A DNA stretch of 64,000 bases from Diplodia intermedia (lineage: Eukaryota; Ascomycota; Dothideomycetes; Botryosphaeriales; Botryosphaeriaceae). The position numbers and the translations under genes are program-made. The stretch is from contig JAKEKT010000021.1 of the NCBI GenBank assembly GCA_021495925.1, positions 248,001 through 312,000 of the forward strand. The letters are read 5' to 3'. Position 1 is the first letter of the stretch. Each line of letters opens with the position of its first letter. The notes beneath the pieces were generated by a model. That model was given only the letters and a program-made list of their open reading frames with translations. It made no database searches and was not told where the DNA came from. Below are positions 46,401 through 60,365 of this stretch, one piece after another.

Positions 46401-48421
46401 CTTATTAAGCGCGTAGGCCTTATAGTCGTAAATATATAGATAAGCGACGTTAGACTTCTTCGTATAAACTAGTTTAAAAGAGATAATCTAATTATATTAC
46501 TTTATAGAGATTCTATTTAAGATATACGCCGCCGCTTTAAATACTTTAGACTAAAGCGAGTTAGATAGATTCGTCGTAATACGAAGCGCGCGCGCTTTTA
46601 TAATAAGTAAATACTCTAATCGCTCTATATAGTTATTTTAGACTAGCGTATATAGTAAAATAACCTCTTAAATAATATCTTATTATCGAAGGTTCTTTCT
46701 AAATAGATTATTAAATATTCTCTTATTATTAGATTATAGAAAGACGATCCTTCGGTTTAAGCGGTTATAAATAAGTAATAGTATATTTAGTATAATATAA
46801 TTATACTTATACTTATTTAGATAAGTCTCTATAAATACGTAGTTAGTAGCTACGTACTCTAGATAGATAATCTACTAGTACTAGTTATATATAGAGTTTA
46901 TCTAAATAAGATTTATTAATACTTTAAAGAATAGTTCGATCGACTTCTTCTTATATCTAGAGAATCGCGTAATTAGCTAGTAAGTCTTACTACGAGCGTA
47001 AACGTCGTAGTATACGAATATTAGATTCTCGATAAGTACTACTTCTTTAACTATATTTGATAAGGTCTAAATAATATTATTATTTATATAGACGAAGATA
47101 TCGTACTATTATAAAAAAGATAGATTACGAATAGTAATACTAGTTATAATTACTATCGATTATACTTTTATATATTTAATAAAGAATTAATCTTCTATAT
47201 AGATAAGATTATATATAGAGCTATTATTCTTCTTATTATATAAGTAGCGTCTATTTATATTAATATAAACGTTCTTCTCTTCTATTTTAGTAATAGAGAG
47301 AAGGTTCGCTATAAATATTAGAATATAGACGGCGTCTTTAAGAGTAATAATCTTTAGCTTCTTATCTCTTTTTATATTAATAATAACGTTACTAAACGAC
47401 TTAATTAGAAGCCTATTATTATTATAAATTATAAAGTTATCTAAATCGATATTTCTCTTCTTCGTATATCGCTTCTTTATAAAGCGATTATATACGTAAT
47501 ACGTAAATCTAGTATTAATAAGCTAGAAGCGTTCTAAGATAGTAGAACTCTTATATCTAGTAACGAATAAGATTAAGAGTTCTTTAGTAGCGTTTACTAT
47601 TATAGCGACGAATAAAGTAATAGACGTATAATTATTATTATTATACTACTTATTATTTCTTCTCTTATTCTTATTCTTATTATTATTATTATACTTCTTA
47701 TTATACTTACTAATAGTATCTTTAAGCGTCTTCTTTAGTAAGAAATTCTCTCTTAACTATTTATTAACGCGCTTCTAAATCTTCTTATTAGAGGTCTAGT
47801 TAGAAGGCTTATTCGATATCTTAGAGTTTAGATACTAATAGATCGCTAGATTTCTATAGTTTCTATTATAGATATACGAGAGTAACTTCTTCTAGTATTA
47901 ATCGCGAAGTAACGTAGAGAAGATATTACGCCTCTTATCTCTTAGAATATCTTATAAGACTATAAAATTAATAGCGAAGTAGTAACTATAAAAGTCGCTT
48001 ATAACGTCGTTAATTATTATCTTATTATCGCCGCGACGAATCTTCTTAAGAATTATAGTACTATACGCTAGGTCGTAATCTCTAAGAGATTATAGAAATA
48101 TTTAAATATCTCTTACTTCTTAAATATTAAGTAGATTAATCGCTTTAGTCTTTATAATAAAGAACTTCTAGCTTTCTATCTATTTAAAGATATCGCGATT
48201 ATAAGAAGACTTAAGAAGATTCTTAAAATTATTTAGAAGAATCTTCTACTATATTATATTATTAGATTTTATGCGCGTTTAAAGCGCGCGTAGAAGCGTA
48301 TATAGATAAAAATTACTAAGGCGTTCTAATAGAGATAATAGATATCTTAATACTAAATTCTTAATAAGCGATAAGAGATTATTTATTTTCTTTTCTAGTT
48401 ATTTATACTTCTTTCTAGCGT
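43459..48421 (-). pseudogene. RIP-destroyed copia gag-pol remnant
   Basis: On the minus strand, one frame from about 46980 down to 46740 reads through RIP-type TAA/TAG codons as a copia integrase-like stretch (a segment with YVATNYVF and LLLIYNRLNRRIVF, matching the catalytic-core spacing of copia integrases). Downstream in the same strand, near 45500-45540, a KFDVAYTKTKL-like segment resembles the end of copia reverse transcriptase. This gives the copia order integrase before reverse transcriptase. No intact protein remains. Assignments are by eye from mutated sequence. Confidence 0.6.
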
Positions 48422-48625
48422 TGTTACGGTACGAATCGAGATAAGAACGAATCGAATTTCTATTTTAGACTAGAACTAAATCTAGTCTAGATAGCGAGGA
48501 AACCGAATCTCTTCTTAAGAGATCGATTCTTACGAATCGATCTAGATAGATTATTATATATATACTTTTTAGATTACTATCTTTAAGATCGAAATCTACT
48601 CGTTCTATAATAGCTTTCTCTACTA
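48422..48625 (+). repeat. Inner gypsy LTR, left copy (204 bp)
   Basis: Begins TGTTACGG, ends CTACTA (CA mutated to TA). It aligns full length to 60162-60365 with differences almost entirely C/T and G/A. Preceded by TSD AGCGT (48417-48421). Confidence 0.85.
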
Positions 48626-48627
48626 AA

Positions 48628-48634
48628 TAGTAGC
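48628..48634 (+). other. Putative primer-binding site of the gypsy element
   Basis: TAGTAGC, one G-to-A change from TGGTAGC, the complement of an initiator-Met tRNA 3' end, two bases after the left inner LTR. Inference. Confidence 0.45.
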
Positions 48635-48639
48635 TAAAA

Positions 48640-51600
48640 GTTAAAAGAAGCACGTAAAAGATCTAGACTACTAAAAACTACTACTATTAGACTCGTTATC
48701 GCCTTTAACTATACTAAAAACACGTTCTACTAGTAGACCTACGAGTTTAATAGACGCTTTCGCACTCTAAATAAGAATAATAGTAATTCTACGCTTCCGC
48801 ACACGTAAATTAGTCTAACGAAAGAGGTGCTACTCGAAGAACTCGAAGCTATAAACGGCTAAACGATAGTAGCTTTAGCTATTCTATAGCTAGTTAGCTA
48901 ATTCGCGAAACCGTAAGACCAGAGATCGAGATACGGGCACTAAGAGAATAAGAATAGAGAGTAAAATAGTATAAGTAGTATTTACTTAACTATCTAGAAA
49001 ATAGCTAGCGCTAGTAGAAAAAGAGAAGAAGACGCGTCGTTTTAAATAAAAAGAATAGACGTAGTAATTAATAGCTTTTCGAACGGCCTTAAAAGCTAAG
49101 ATAAATAGATCGAGAAATTTATTAATAACTTTAACCCTCGATTCCGTAATAGAATTAGTTAAACTAGAGCCGTTAACCCCCGCTATTCTAGAGACGGTAA
49201 TATAAATAGTCTATAGCCTTTAAGATTTCGCGAACGAAAGCGAAAAAAATTAAAAGACATTAATAATAACTATAGTAAGAGATATCTTACCCGCGACGAT
49301 TACTATCGCCGTAAGATACGAGAGAAGAAGCTACTAAAAGATCTAAAAAATAAAGAAAGATAAGAAATAAATAAGATTATTTATAAACCTTAAATTAGCG
49401 ATTTCTTATCTTCTAGACTAAAGTATCGAAGTAAATAAAAGACGTTTCGTATAGTAAGCGATAAAATCGTTTCTAGAAATAATTAAGAAAATTCTAGGCT
49501 AGAGCGTATATAAGAAATAATAACTAAAATACCGTCTAGTTTAAGATTAGTAGAATATCGAAAAGCTAAGCGAATTAGTCTTATAGAAAATAATAGTCGA
49601 AGACGAGAAGCTTTTAGCTACGAGCGAGATATTTTAAGTAGCGTAGAAGAGAAAAGAACCTTACTTCTACTTAAAAAATCTTAAAGCCGCGAAAAGAAAA
49701 CTAAAATTACGAGTATTAGAAGCTTTAAAATCCCTCTCTATTTATTATAAGCGAGATTTTCTTAATAAGAAACTAGAGAAAGTATATAAAAGTACGTAAG
49801 ACTTCTATTTCTTTAAACTCTCGTAGTCGATAGATTAAGATAAGCGCGAACTTACGATTAGTAAGAAGAGAGATCTAAGAAAGTACTAAATAACTAAACT
49901 CTAAGTACTAAAAATAAGTAGGTTTAAAATATTTTTAATTATATAATTCGATATTACGAAAAGAAAGTTTAAACGTATCTAGTCTAAGAAACCTAAGACG
50001 TAATAAGAAAAAAGCGCATCGATAGAATAAAATAGTAGATTAGTAAAGAGAACGATAGCGAAAAGAATCTATAACGAAGAGAAGATACGAATCTTACTAA
50101 TTTAAGCGCGAGCGAAGGTATTAGACGAAGTAAGAGCGATAATAGTACTAAATAAGAACTAGATCGCTAGCCTACTAGATAAAGTCGAAGAAATTTCTTA
50201 ACGAGCGATAAATAAAGCTATATTAGAAGTAAAGCGACGAAAACGCCTCGCTAAAGCTAGACTATAATTATAAGAACTATCGCCGTCTAGCTAAGAAGAA
50301 AGACTAATAAAAGAGCTAAATTATAGAACGTAGAATTATAGTAATCTAGAAAAAGATAGAAGAACTAAGTTAGAACTAAATTATAAGAATAGCTCGAGAA
50401 TTCTTAGCTTCGGTCTAGACGTTAGCGAGGACTCGAAAAGAGAGTTAAAAAAAGAAACTATAAATATAGATAAAACTTATAACTAAGAAAAGAATCTAAC
50501 TATTAATAATCTAAGCAAACTACTAGTAGAGATTTACTAATAAAGAAAAGAAAGAAGAAGTATTTAAAAATAATAAAAAAGCGCTAAATTTATTAATTTA
50601 AACTTTAAAGATAGCGGCTAAGGTTAAAAGTTTTATCTAGAGAATATTAGATATTTTAACCCGTCTATAAAGCTTAAGAACTACGAGAATAATAATATAA
50701 TTAAATATAAAGAAAAACTTTTCTATAGAAACGTTCGATAATTTATAGAAGTAATCGAGTTAGAGTTACTCTTAACGTTAGAAAATATAATACGGCGAAA
50801 CGTCTATAAATATCTAAGAGATATAGCGTAGACATAGTATACGAGCTAGCTATTCTTAAATAATAGAAGATATCTATAAGAAGAAAAGAAGATTCGTAAA
50901 TAAATAGAAGAGCTTATTTAGAGGTTTAGAAAGCGTCTATCTAAAGTATAGCGCGAGCTATAAAGAAAGTAGTTTAGATATCGCGAAGTACGCGACGAAA
51001 AATTAGTCGAAAGATTTATTATAGACGTCGTACGCCTCGTAAAGAACGCTAATATAATAACGTTAAAGAAATAGCTATTATAAGCGTACGAGAGAATTTA
51101 CGTCTAGCTATATTAAGATCTTTAAGTCCTCTTAGTAACTATAATAATCGATAGATATATTCGAAGAGCGAAAGAATAGTATATTCTATAGACGAATCTA
51201 GTAGTCGAGAGCGATAAGTAGACCCGAAGAATTAAAAGATCTAAGAAACTAAGAGATTCTAGATATAATAACCGTACGAATAGAAATAATAATCGTTCTA
51301 GCTAATTTAATAGAAACCGTAAGAAAGAATATAATAGATTATGAAACTTATTTAGAAATAGCGAACGCGAAAGACGGTCTTTTAACTCTCGTAATTAAAA
51401 CCGCTCGAAGAATAGAAATCGTTCGAAAGACTAAAACCGTTCGAAGAATTAAAACTAAGATTACGATTAAGAAGAACGCGAAAACACGAAACGTAAGACG
51501 AATAAAACTATAAGTAGAAGTAGAAAGAACGATAAGAATAAAGAAAAAAAGCTAATAATATACTATCTAGAAGCTAAGAAGAAGACTAATAAGAAATAAA

Positions 51601-54600
51601 GTTCGCTAGATAAAAGAAAATAAGTAACGTAATCTAAGTAAGCTACGAACGAAGAAACGACTAGCTTTAAAATAGAGAGCGTTTAGAGCTACGTGCGTTT
51701 TCTATAGATAATACTAAAGACGCTTCTCGTATTTAACTACTACGCTAAGGCGATTAAGAATCTAAAACTAAGATTAAGTATTATAGAGAGCGCGCCGCGA
51801 AAAAGACCTATAGAAATAAGCGCTAACGAAGAATATTAATATAAAGAATACGAAATAATATAGTTATTAAGAAACGCTATATACGTCTATATTCGCGAAA
51901 CCTATCTAAAAGAATTTAAGAAGACGCGAACTAAGATAACGTCGAAAGAAAGCGTATAACTATATAGTAAATTTCGAATTTAAGAATCGATATCGCTACT
52001 AGAAGAAGCCTCGCTAGATTCGAGAATAATAATAAGATTATAAACGACGCTCGAAGTTAACTTTAAAATAGTTTTTAGAAACTAGAACTTCGTCGTAGTA
52101 TCGATAAAACTAGATAATAATAAGAAAGAGATAAAAGTAATCGTTAATATAGACGCGAATATAATTATTACGAATAGAAATTATCTTAAAATAGCTAGTA
52201 TAATATACTAGACGCTAAAGATAAAGTAACTAATACCTCTATAAGAAATTAGTAAAGAGAAGTTAACTAGCGCTAAGTACGTAATAATACTATTTATCTT
52301 TAGAGTAAAGAAGAAAGAAAGCTAGATAAAAGTAACCTTCTATTAAGAAGTTTATCTTATTAACGATACTTAAGACACGCTTCTAATTAAAATAGATATT
52401 TAAGAATCGAAGGGTATAGTAATTAACACGCCTAGAAAAGCCCTAAGAATCGAGAGCTACTAGAACGCGAAAGTTTCTATAATAATTAAACCGCGGTTAA
52501 AGAACGTCGTAAGAGAAATAAGAATTAAAGTATAAAAAATAACTATAATTTCGCTAAGATTAGTGGTCTTAGTACGAATTAGCTTTATTAAGGCGCTACT
52601 CGAAAATAGAGATTTTAAGTATATTCTAGTATTAAAGTAGTCGTAAACTATAAGCGACCGAAATTCTAAACTAATCGCGTACGCCTACGTAATTAACGCG
52701 AAGACTAAGGTAGTCTAGCTAAGAAATAACTTAAATTAACTAATTAGAGTTCTTTAAAGCTAGTTTATAGAAATAGTAATAGATATAACGCTAGCCCGTA
52801 CCTTAACTACGAGCGGTATAAACTATAGAGTAGTCGAGTTTAACGCGAATAGAATCTAGTCGAAATAGAAAACTCGTCTCGATAATAAAGTAACTATATA
52901 CGGCGATCTAACTATCGTATAGGCTCTTATAGAGGTAGTAAACCGATATTTAATTATATAGATAGAGAAGAGCGACTTCGTTTAAATCTTAAAAGAACGA
53001 TAGATAACTATACCTCTAAAAAATAACTAGAAATACGATACGAAGCTATTTATAAAGATATATCTAATAGTAAAGAGAAATTATAAGTAGATCGATAATA
53101 TCTTTAATAAGCTCTACGAGTAAGAAAAAATAGACTAGACTAAAAAGTATACGATATTTAAATTTTTAATATTCGTCGCATAGTAATAGATCTATAAAAA
53201 CGGGTAATAGGTCGAGAAGTCTAGAGTAGTAGTAGATATTTAAAAGCTAAATCGAATTACTTAGAAGAACTCGTATTCGCTACTAGTCTAAAAGAATATT
53301 ATTAGCGCGATACGCGAGGCTAAGTATATAATTATAGTAGACGTAACGGCTTTCTTCTACTAATAGAAGATAAAGAAATAGAATCGCTATAAGTTAACGA
53401 TAAACTCTTATTAGAAATAAGAATTATTTAACGTCGTAGTAATAGATTATATTAACTTCGTAACGTATATCTAGAGGCAATTAGATTAGATTCTAAGAGA
53501 CTATCGCGACTTTAGTAGAGTTTATATTAATAATCTTATAATCTATAACCGAACGTTAAAGAGATATCTAAACTATTTAGATAAAGTATTTCGTAAGCTA
53601 GACGAATTCGAAATTATCTTAAATCTAAAGAAAAGCTTCGTCGAATACTTATACGCGATACTACTAGAATAAAGAATTAACGCCTTCGAATTATAATTTA
53701 TAAAGAAGAGAGCTAAAGCCTTAGTTAATATATTCTTTCTAGAAACGCTAAAGAATCTAGAATACTAGATTAAAGTAATAGAATAACTATAGTCGAGAAT
53801 ACCCTACTACGTAGAAATTATAAAGCCACTAACTAACTATAAAATAGCGCTACTATAAGCGAGTTCGATAAAAGAAAGCGCTAGAAAGACGTATACGAAA
53901 AGAATAAAGATCGTACCTCTTAAGAATTATAGGGCGGCGTACGACGCGATTTAAAAGTATCTAAGAAACCCTCTATAGTTAATATACTATAATTCGAAAC
54001 GAAGATTATACGTAGACGTAAACGTCTTGAAGTATAAATTCGGCGCTCTACTATACTACGTAAAGAACGATTCGAAGCTAAACGTATAGAATAATAAAAT
54101 ATAACTATAGATAGATAAGCTTATATAACTAATCGCGTTTCTATCGCGGGTTCTAAAACCCGCGAAAATAAGATACTAGTCTATCGAGCTAGAGATAGCC
54201 GAAATAGTATAGGTTCTTAGAAAGACGAAGTATATAATATACGCTAGGCTAAGTAAAAGTACTTACTTCTTTATCGACTACTACGCCGCTATCTTTATTA
54301 TCTAGTACTATAACCTATAAATAATCTTAGCGACTAATAAGATAAATCTAAAGCTTATAATTATAAGTTAGTATATCTCGTAATTCGATCTTAGAGTCTT
54401 TTATAGACCGAGAAAAACCTATCTAATACTAGACGCTCTAAGTAGACTTATCGCTAATTATAATAATTCGATATTAGAGAAATTAGAGAAGACTCTAGAT
54501 CTAGTAAGAGTTTTCTCGATAATAGTAGTAGAGATGGCGAACGAAATAAAGAAGTAAGTCTAATAAGAATACTAGTAGAATAACTACTAGCGTAAGATAC

Positions 54601-56560
54601 TAAGCGTACTATTAGTAATTCGGGCGAAGAACGCGGTAGAAGCCTAGACTAGAAGATATAAGAAATAAATTAAAAGAACGATAAGCTAAGACTAAAGAAA
54701 GAACTTAGATCGAAAAGATATTAAAAATAATATAATAACGCGAAACGAGATAACTAGCGAGAGCGCGCTAAGAAAAATAACTAATAAGAATACGTTATTA
54801 AAGTCTACTACGAATAAGATAGGCCGCGAACGCGAAGACGTAGAGCCGATATAGTTAAACGTAATAAAAGAGCTTAAAGTAACGGCGATAAAGAAAGTAA
54901 AGTTATAGAAAACGCTAACGATAAAAGAACGCGCGGCTCTAAGCCCGCTAAATAAAGCGATCGCCCGAAATAAACTCGAACCGAATACGAAACCGGCGCT
55001 AAGAGCCGAAGTATCGAAAAGAAAAAAACGAAGAAATTAGCGAAACGTACGTTATAGATAACTAACTAGAGCCCTATACTTAAAGACTAGAAAAGACGAC
55101 GAAGAAGACGAGGTATTAAAAGTAATATAGAGCTTAAGATTTTTTTTACGAAACGGTCTAGTTTACTACGTAGATTCGAAAGACGAAAGACATAGACTAT
55201 ATATATCTAAATTAGTAGAGAAAGAGATCTTTAAGCTAGCATATAATAAGTAGTATTATAGAGGCTTCTAAAGAGTCTATAATTATATATAAACGAGCTT
55301 TCTTATTTATAGAATAGCGAAGAAACTAAGAGTATATCTATAATACTATCTAGTTTACTAGCTCTATTCTATAAAAAGATATACGCTATATAGAAAGTTA
55401 AACCCGATCTAAAACGTAATAGAACTACGAGAGTATTAAATAATAGACTTTATCGTTAAGCTATCGCCGACGTAGAAAGTATACGATACGCTATTAACGA
55501 TAACCTATAAAACTATAAAGAAGATTCTTCTTATTAAGAAAAAGAAGAACTAGAGAGCCGAATTATAGATATATAAGTATATTAGAAAGATTCTAGCGCA
55601 TAAATAAGGTTTATCGAGAGTATAAATTACGAATCGCGACTCTAAATTTATCTTAAAATTCTAGAAGTAAGTCTACGAAAAGCTAGAAATTAAATAGTAT
55701 ATAACTATAGCCTACTACCTCTAAGCGAACGAGTAATTCGAGCGAACGAACTAAATAGTAGAGATAGCTATTCGATATTACGTAGTAATATTTCTAGAAA
55801 TAAAATAGACGAAGATACTATCGTATTTATAATCTTTGATAAATAACGCGGTTAATACGATAATTAAATTTATACTAAACTAGCTATTAATAGAAATAAA
55901 CGTAAGGACTAACCCTCTCGTAGTAATAGTCGAAATGCCTTAGAATCGAAAATAGCTATAAAACGCGGCGAGACGAGAAGCGTAAGAGATAATATTATTC
56001 GCCGCTATTAAATAGAAATACTACTACGATAGTAAGTATAAACCGCTTTAATTATAAAAAGAAGATCGCGTGTTCGTTAGACTCTACTAAGACTATAAGA
56101 CTCTAGACTACGCTAATTAAAAATTCTTCTATTAGAGAATCGACCCGTTTGCTATTATACGTAAGATCGAAAATCTCGCTTACGAGCTAGAAATACTATC
56201 GAAATAGCGAATTCATCTAGTTATATTAATAGCGCATCTAAAACTAATACTAAGAGAGAAGAATCCGTACGAAAGAAATAAATATTTAAAGCTAAAGTTA
56301 GTTATAGAATAGAACGCTAAAGACCCGCCTTATAAAATCGTAAGACTATTAGATAGAAGAAAAGCGACGATTTAAGAATAAAAGATTAAAAAATATCTAG
56401 TCTAATAGAAGAACTAGAAACTAGCGTATAACTTTTAGATCGTAGACGACGCTCTAATAGAAGTAAAGAAACTAGTTCGAGAATATAATAAGAGATACTC
56501 TATATAAAACTAATAGTATAGAACGAATCGAGAAGAAAGACGCGCCCGAGTAAGACGCTT
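48640..56560 (+). pseudogene. RIP-destroyed gypsy gag-pol remnant
   Basis: Plus-strand frames broken almost only by TAA/TAG codons. Recognisable stations: aspartic-protease-like region near 52120-52250; reverse transcriptase from about 53220 (VVVDI, later VYINDLIIYN at about 53520-53550 where the catalytic YxDD-type Asp appears mutated to Asn); RNase H start near 54000-54070 (YVDVNV); integrase zinc-binding and core about 55200-55800 (DFIVKLSPTQKVYDTL, ITNRDSKF, ERTNQ); and a C-terminal segment near 56160-56400 that may be chromodomain-like. The upstream part (about 48900-51700) is a long, charged gag-like region ending in Arg/Asn/Ser-rich sequence. Defunct. Confidence 0.75.
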
Positions 56561-56879
56561 TAAAAGATAGAGAACCGACGAATCGTAAAGAACGAGATCG
56601 TAAGAAGTAGAAAAGACGAAACTAATAAAAAAAAAGAACTAGAAAGAATAAAGAATTAATAAGAATAATTTTATCGAGAGAAAAGAGAAAGAAAGAAAAA
56701 AAGAGAAGAAAAAACTAATATAGAAAAAGATATTAAGGGCGATAATTAAGAAAACGCGAATCGCGTATCTATAAAAGTAAGCCGCGTCGTAATAAGCGAA
56801 CGCGAAAACGCGCGCTAAACTATATAGTAATACTAATTATTTTTAAAATATTATAATAATAAAGAGCTACTCGAAGCGA

Positions 56880-59850
56880 TATCGATAACTCTAATTATCG
56901 TATCGTATTTCTATTAAGTAGAAATCGATACGTATATAACGTTCGCTATAGAATCTCTCGTTTAAAGAAGCGTAAATCGTAGCGCTCTACTAGCGCTAGA
57001 TTCTTAGCGTATTTTCTAAAATACCGTCTTATCTAGCGTAGCGCATTTCGTAATTAGTCGTTATAGCTATTATCTATTAGAGACCGTAGTACTTCGAGAT
57101 CTACGAAACGCTAAGTAGTAAGAATTTTATACTCGTCTATCGAACTCTATAATAAGATTTCGACTTCTAGGCTTAATATAATTTTATACGCTATAAAAAT
57201 ATCGACCTCGCGCGTTTTCTAGTCCGTAGAAAATATAATAACGAAGATTTAACTCTAGTACTTTCTACGCTTAAAATCCCCTCGACTCGATACGATTAAG
57301 CCGTATAAAGAGTAATAGCGCGTCTTTTAATTCTAGTAACTAAGTAAATCGACGTTTACTTAAAACTACTATATTCTACGCTTTCGAATATAATAGACGT
57401 AGAACGTCTAAATCTAACTAATAAAAGAACTCCGTTATTATAAGAGAAAACATTCGTAGAAATATTATATAAAAAAGCCGTAATTAAGGATTATCTTAAA
57501 GATCTATAGTAGTAGAAGTACGAACCTTAAAGTTATATTAAAGCTAGGGCTTTAGTAACATCTATTATTCGTATTACGAAATAACTATGACCGAAGCTCT
57601 TAGATCTAGAGCGCTATAGCTTTACTATAGAAAACTTCTAGGCGATCTATTAAGCGCTACGTATTAATCGCTAAGCGTAGGCCTTTATAGACTAGTAGCT
57701 CGCCGAAGAATAATTCTAGCGATTCTAGAACTATCGTAATAGAAATTTACTACTATAGATAACATCTATAGTAGCTTATTCTTTCGAATAGCATCTATAG
57801 AACTTAGCCGAGACGCTTAACGCGATCTACTACGAAACTAAAATAGCGGTACTAACTTTATAAAGTATCTTACCTCTAGTAATTATACCTCTAGTAGCTA
57901 AAACGATAAGCGTATTCGAGTATAAGTATCGTAAATAATACTTTAGAAAGACGACGAAAAGAAAGTTTAAGAGAACGAAATAGACGTTTAAAATAGCGAA
58001 GTACTCTATTACGATAAAGAAAATAAAGAATCTTATATTATACGACGTATTCTTAAACGTTAGCGAAGATAATCTACCCTCGAAGAACGTTATTCTCTTC
58101 GATAATCTAGTATATAAGATATTACGCGTGGCTCTAATTATTAGTTATCTTACGATTCGCTAGCTTTATTAATTTTAGCTAGCGAACTATATTACGAAGG
58201 GTTTTTCTACGAATAGTATCGAACCGCTAGATTAATCGATACTACTAATTATATCGAACGATAATAAGATATTCGGCGCCTATAATAGACGTACGTACTA
58301 TGGCGAGTACGAAATAACTTAGCTAGTAGAGAACGCGAAATCGCGACGTAATATAAGATAGCTTAAGAAATAGTTCGACTTCTTTAAGAAGAACTAGAGC
58401 CTTACTATCTTTAAGATACTTTAACTCTATAAGTTTAATACTAGAGATAAGAAGCATTAGAGTATAGAAGATTTAAAATAAATAACGCTTAAAAATAAGT
58501 GGCTAGAGTAGATCGAGAGCGTTATTAAAAGCTATCTAAAGAACGATCTTATATATACGTCTAAGAAGCCGTCGCCTATCTACCCGAATATTTAAGCCTA
58601 TAAAAGTATAGTAGTAGCTAATAAAGAAGCGCGCTAGAATTAAAATAAGATAGCGTTATACGCCGTAGAGAAAATTAAACTCTAGCGCCTAATACTCGCG
58701 ATCTAGCTAGCGGATTCTACTATAAAGAAGACTAAGCTCGCGAAGAATCTTTTTATAGCGATATAAAAGAAGATATTAGAAGCTCTAGGCCTAAGAATTA
58801 TAAGAAAGAACGTACTAGAAGGCTATAACGTAGCGATAACTAAAATAATAATAATTTTTAAAATAAAGAAGAACTTAGTTAAGTAAATTAAGAATTATAG
58901 CGGAAAGGTCTACTTCTTAGTATTAATAAGTACTATCTACCTCGTTAAAGAAACGGTTAGCTAAAAAGTTAACTTTATATAAAAGAATAGACGTCTATAG
59001 ATAAAGAAAGAAAGTAAGATTCTTAAGCTATCTAAGACGTAGTATATCGAGTAGGTCGTTAAGAATCTAGAGAAAGAGTAAGAGAAGAGTAATACGCCTA
59101 GTAGAATCTAATATAAAGCGAAACTTTTCGTCGAGATTAATATTAAAGCTAGCGAAATAGCGGAGATATTTAAAGATATTAAGCCGGTCTATAGAATTAG
59201 CTTCTAGACCGTCGTCTAGCTATTATACGCGGTAAAGCTAATCGTATAAGCCTTCGCCGACATCGACGTAACTCTATAGTAGTAGAAAACCCGTATAGAT
59301 AAGACTATAAATAAGCTCGACGAAGTAAAAGACGAGGTAACTAGAAATAAATAGCGTAGATAGCTCTAAAGATAGATATAGAGTATAAGCTAAAGTAGAA
59401 AAGCTCTATAGAAAGCATATAATATCTAAAAAGATAATATAAAATAAGTTATATAAAACTTCGCGAGTACGCTTAGCGTCTATAACTTCGATTATCTATT
59501 TATCGAAGCTATAACTAAGAAGGCTATAGCGTAAGACGCGGAGCTATTTAATAAGAGAATCGAAGCGCTAAAGAAATTAGCGAAATAGTTTTAAAGTATT
59601 AAGGGCCGCTAGACTAAGAAACTATAAGCTAATATCGCTAACGAACGCATCGTAAAACGCTAGTACTAGAAACTAGTGTCTAAGACTCTAGAAACGCTAA
59701 AAAAGAGAAAGAACGACTTTTAAATTATAGAATTATTTACTAAGCGTATTAAAACGATTCGAATCTTATTAAAGAAACTAAGCGATATATCTTCTAACGC
59801 GTAAGTCGAGAAAGCGAAACCGTTCTAAGAGATCGTAACGTAAAACTATA
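56880..59850 (+). pseudogene. Possible third open frame of the gypsy element, downstream of integrase
   Basis: After the integrase C-terminus, one plus-strand frame can be followed for nearly 3 kb with interruptions that are almost all TAA/TAG, as expected if CAA/CAG codons were hit by RIP. In a stretch I compared by hand (about 57250-57590) this frame had about 10 stops against about 18 in the neighbouring frame. The implied product is lysine/glutamine/leucine-rich, partly coiled-coil-like, and matches nothing I know. Because RIP removes TGA codons in all frames, openness alone is weak evidence. Confidence 0.35.
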
Positions 59851-60161
59851 TCTTAAAAGTAATACTTATCTTCTTCTTTTTTTCTTCTCTCTTCTTCTCT
59901 TTTCTTATTTAAATAATACACGAGTTTAGAAACCGGTAATAGTAGTCGATACCGCCGCTATATATTAGAAGAAAAGAAAAATAGGTTTTAAATTTTTAGC
60001 GTATAAAAACTTAGTAATAGTAGAAAACGATAACTCTATATATCGAAGAAAAAGAAATAGAATCTAACGGTCTAAAGACTTTCTTTTTATATAATAGCTT
60101 AATAATTTACACCGTAAGAAGGGTCTAACGAATAATATCTATTAAATTCGATAGAAGAAAT

Positions 60162-60365
60162 TATTACGATACGAATTAAGATAAGAACGAATTAGGTTTC
60201 TATCTTAGACTAAAACTAAATCTAGTCTAAATAGCGAGAAAATCGAATTTCTTCTTAAAAGATCGATTCTTACGAATTAATCTAGATAGATTATTATATA
60301 TATACTTTTTAGATTACTATCTTTAAGATTAAGATTTACTTATTTTATAGTAGCTTTTTCTACTA
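60162..60365 (+). repeat. Inner gypsy LTR, right copy (204 bp)
   Basis: Begins TATTACGA (TGTTACGG after RIP-type changes) and ends CTACTA. Same length as the left copy. Followed by TSD AGCGT (60366-60370). Confidence 0.85.

Larger units (their letters stand above)
48422..60365 (+). mobile_element. Ty3/gypsy LTR retrotransposon (plus strand) nested in the copia element
   Basis: Two 204-bp LTRs (48422-48625 and 60162-60365) flanked by target duplications AGCGT (48417-48421 and 60366-60370). Length 11.9 kb, long for a fungal gypsy element. A primer-binding-like TAGTAGC (TGGTAGC before RIP) lies two bases inside the left LTR, and a purine tract (GATAGAAGAAA) precedes the right LTR, fixing plus orientation. 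The interior carries protease, reverse transcriptase, RNase H and integrase remnants in gypsy order, plus about 3 kb of further possible coding sequence after integrase. Heavily RIP-mutated. Confidence 0.9.

Noticed and set aside
48465..48653. Short open frame on the minus strand inside the AT-rich block
   Set aside because: It lies in the inner LTR and its edge; chance openness in RIPed DNA.
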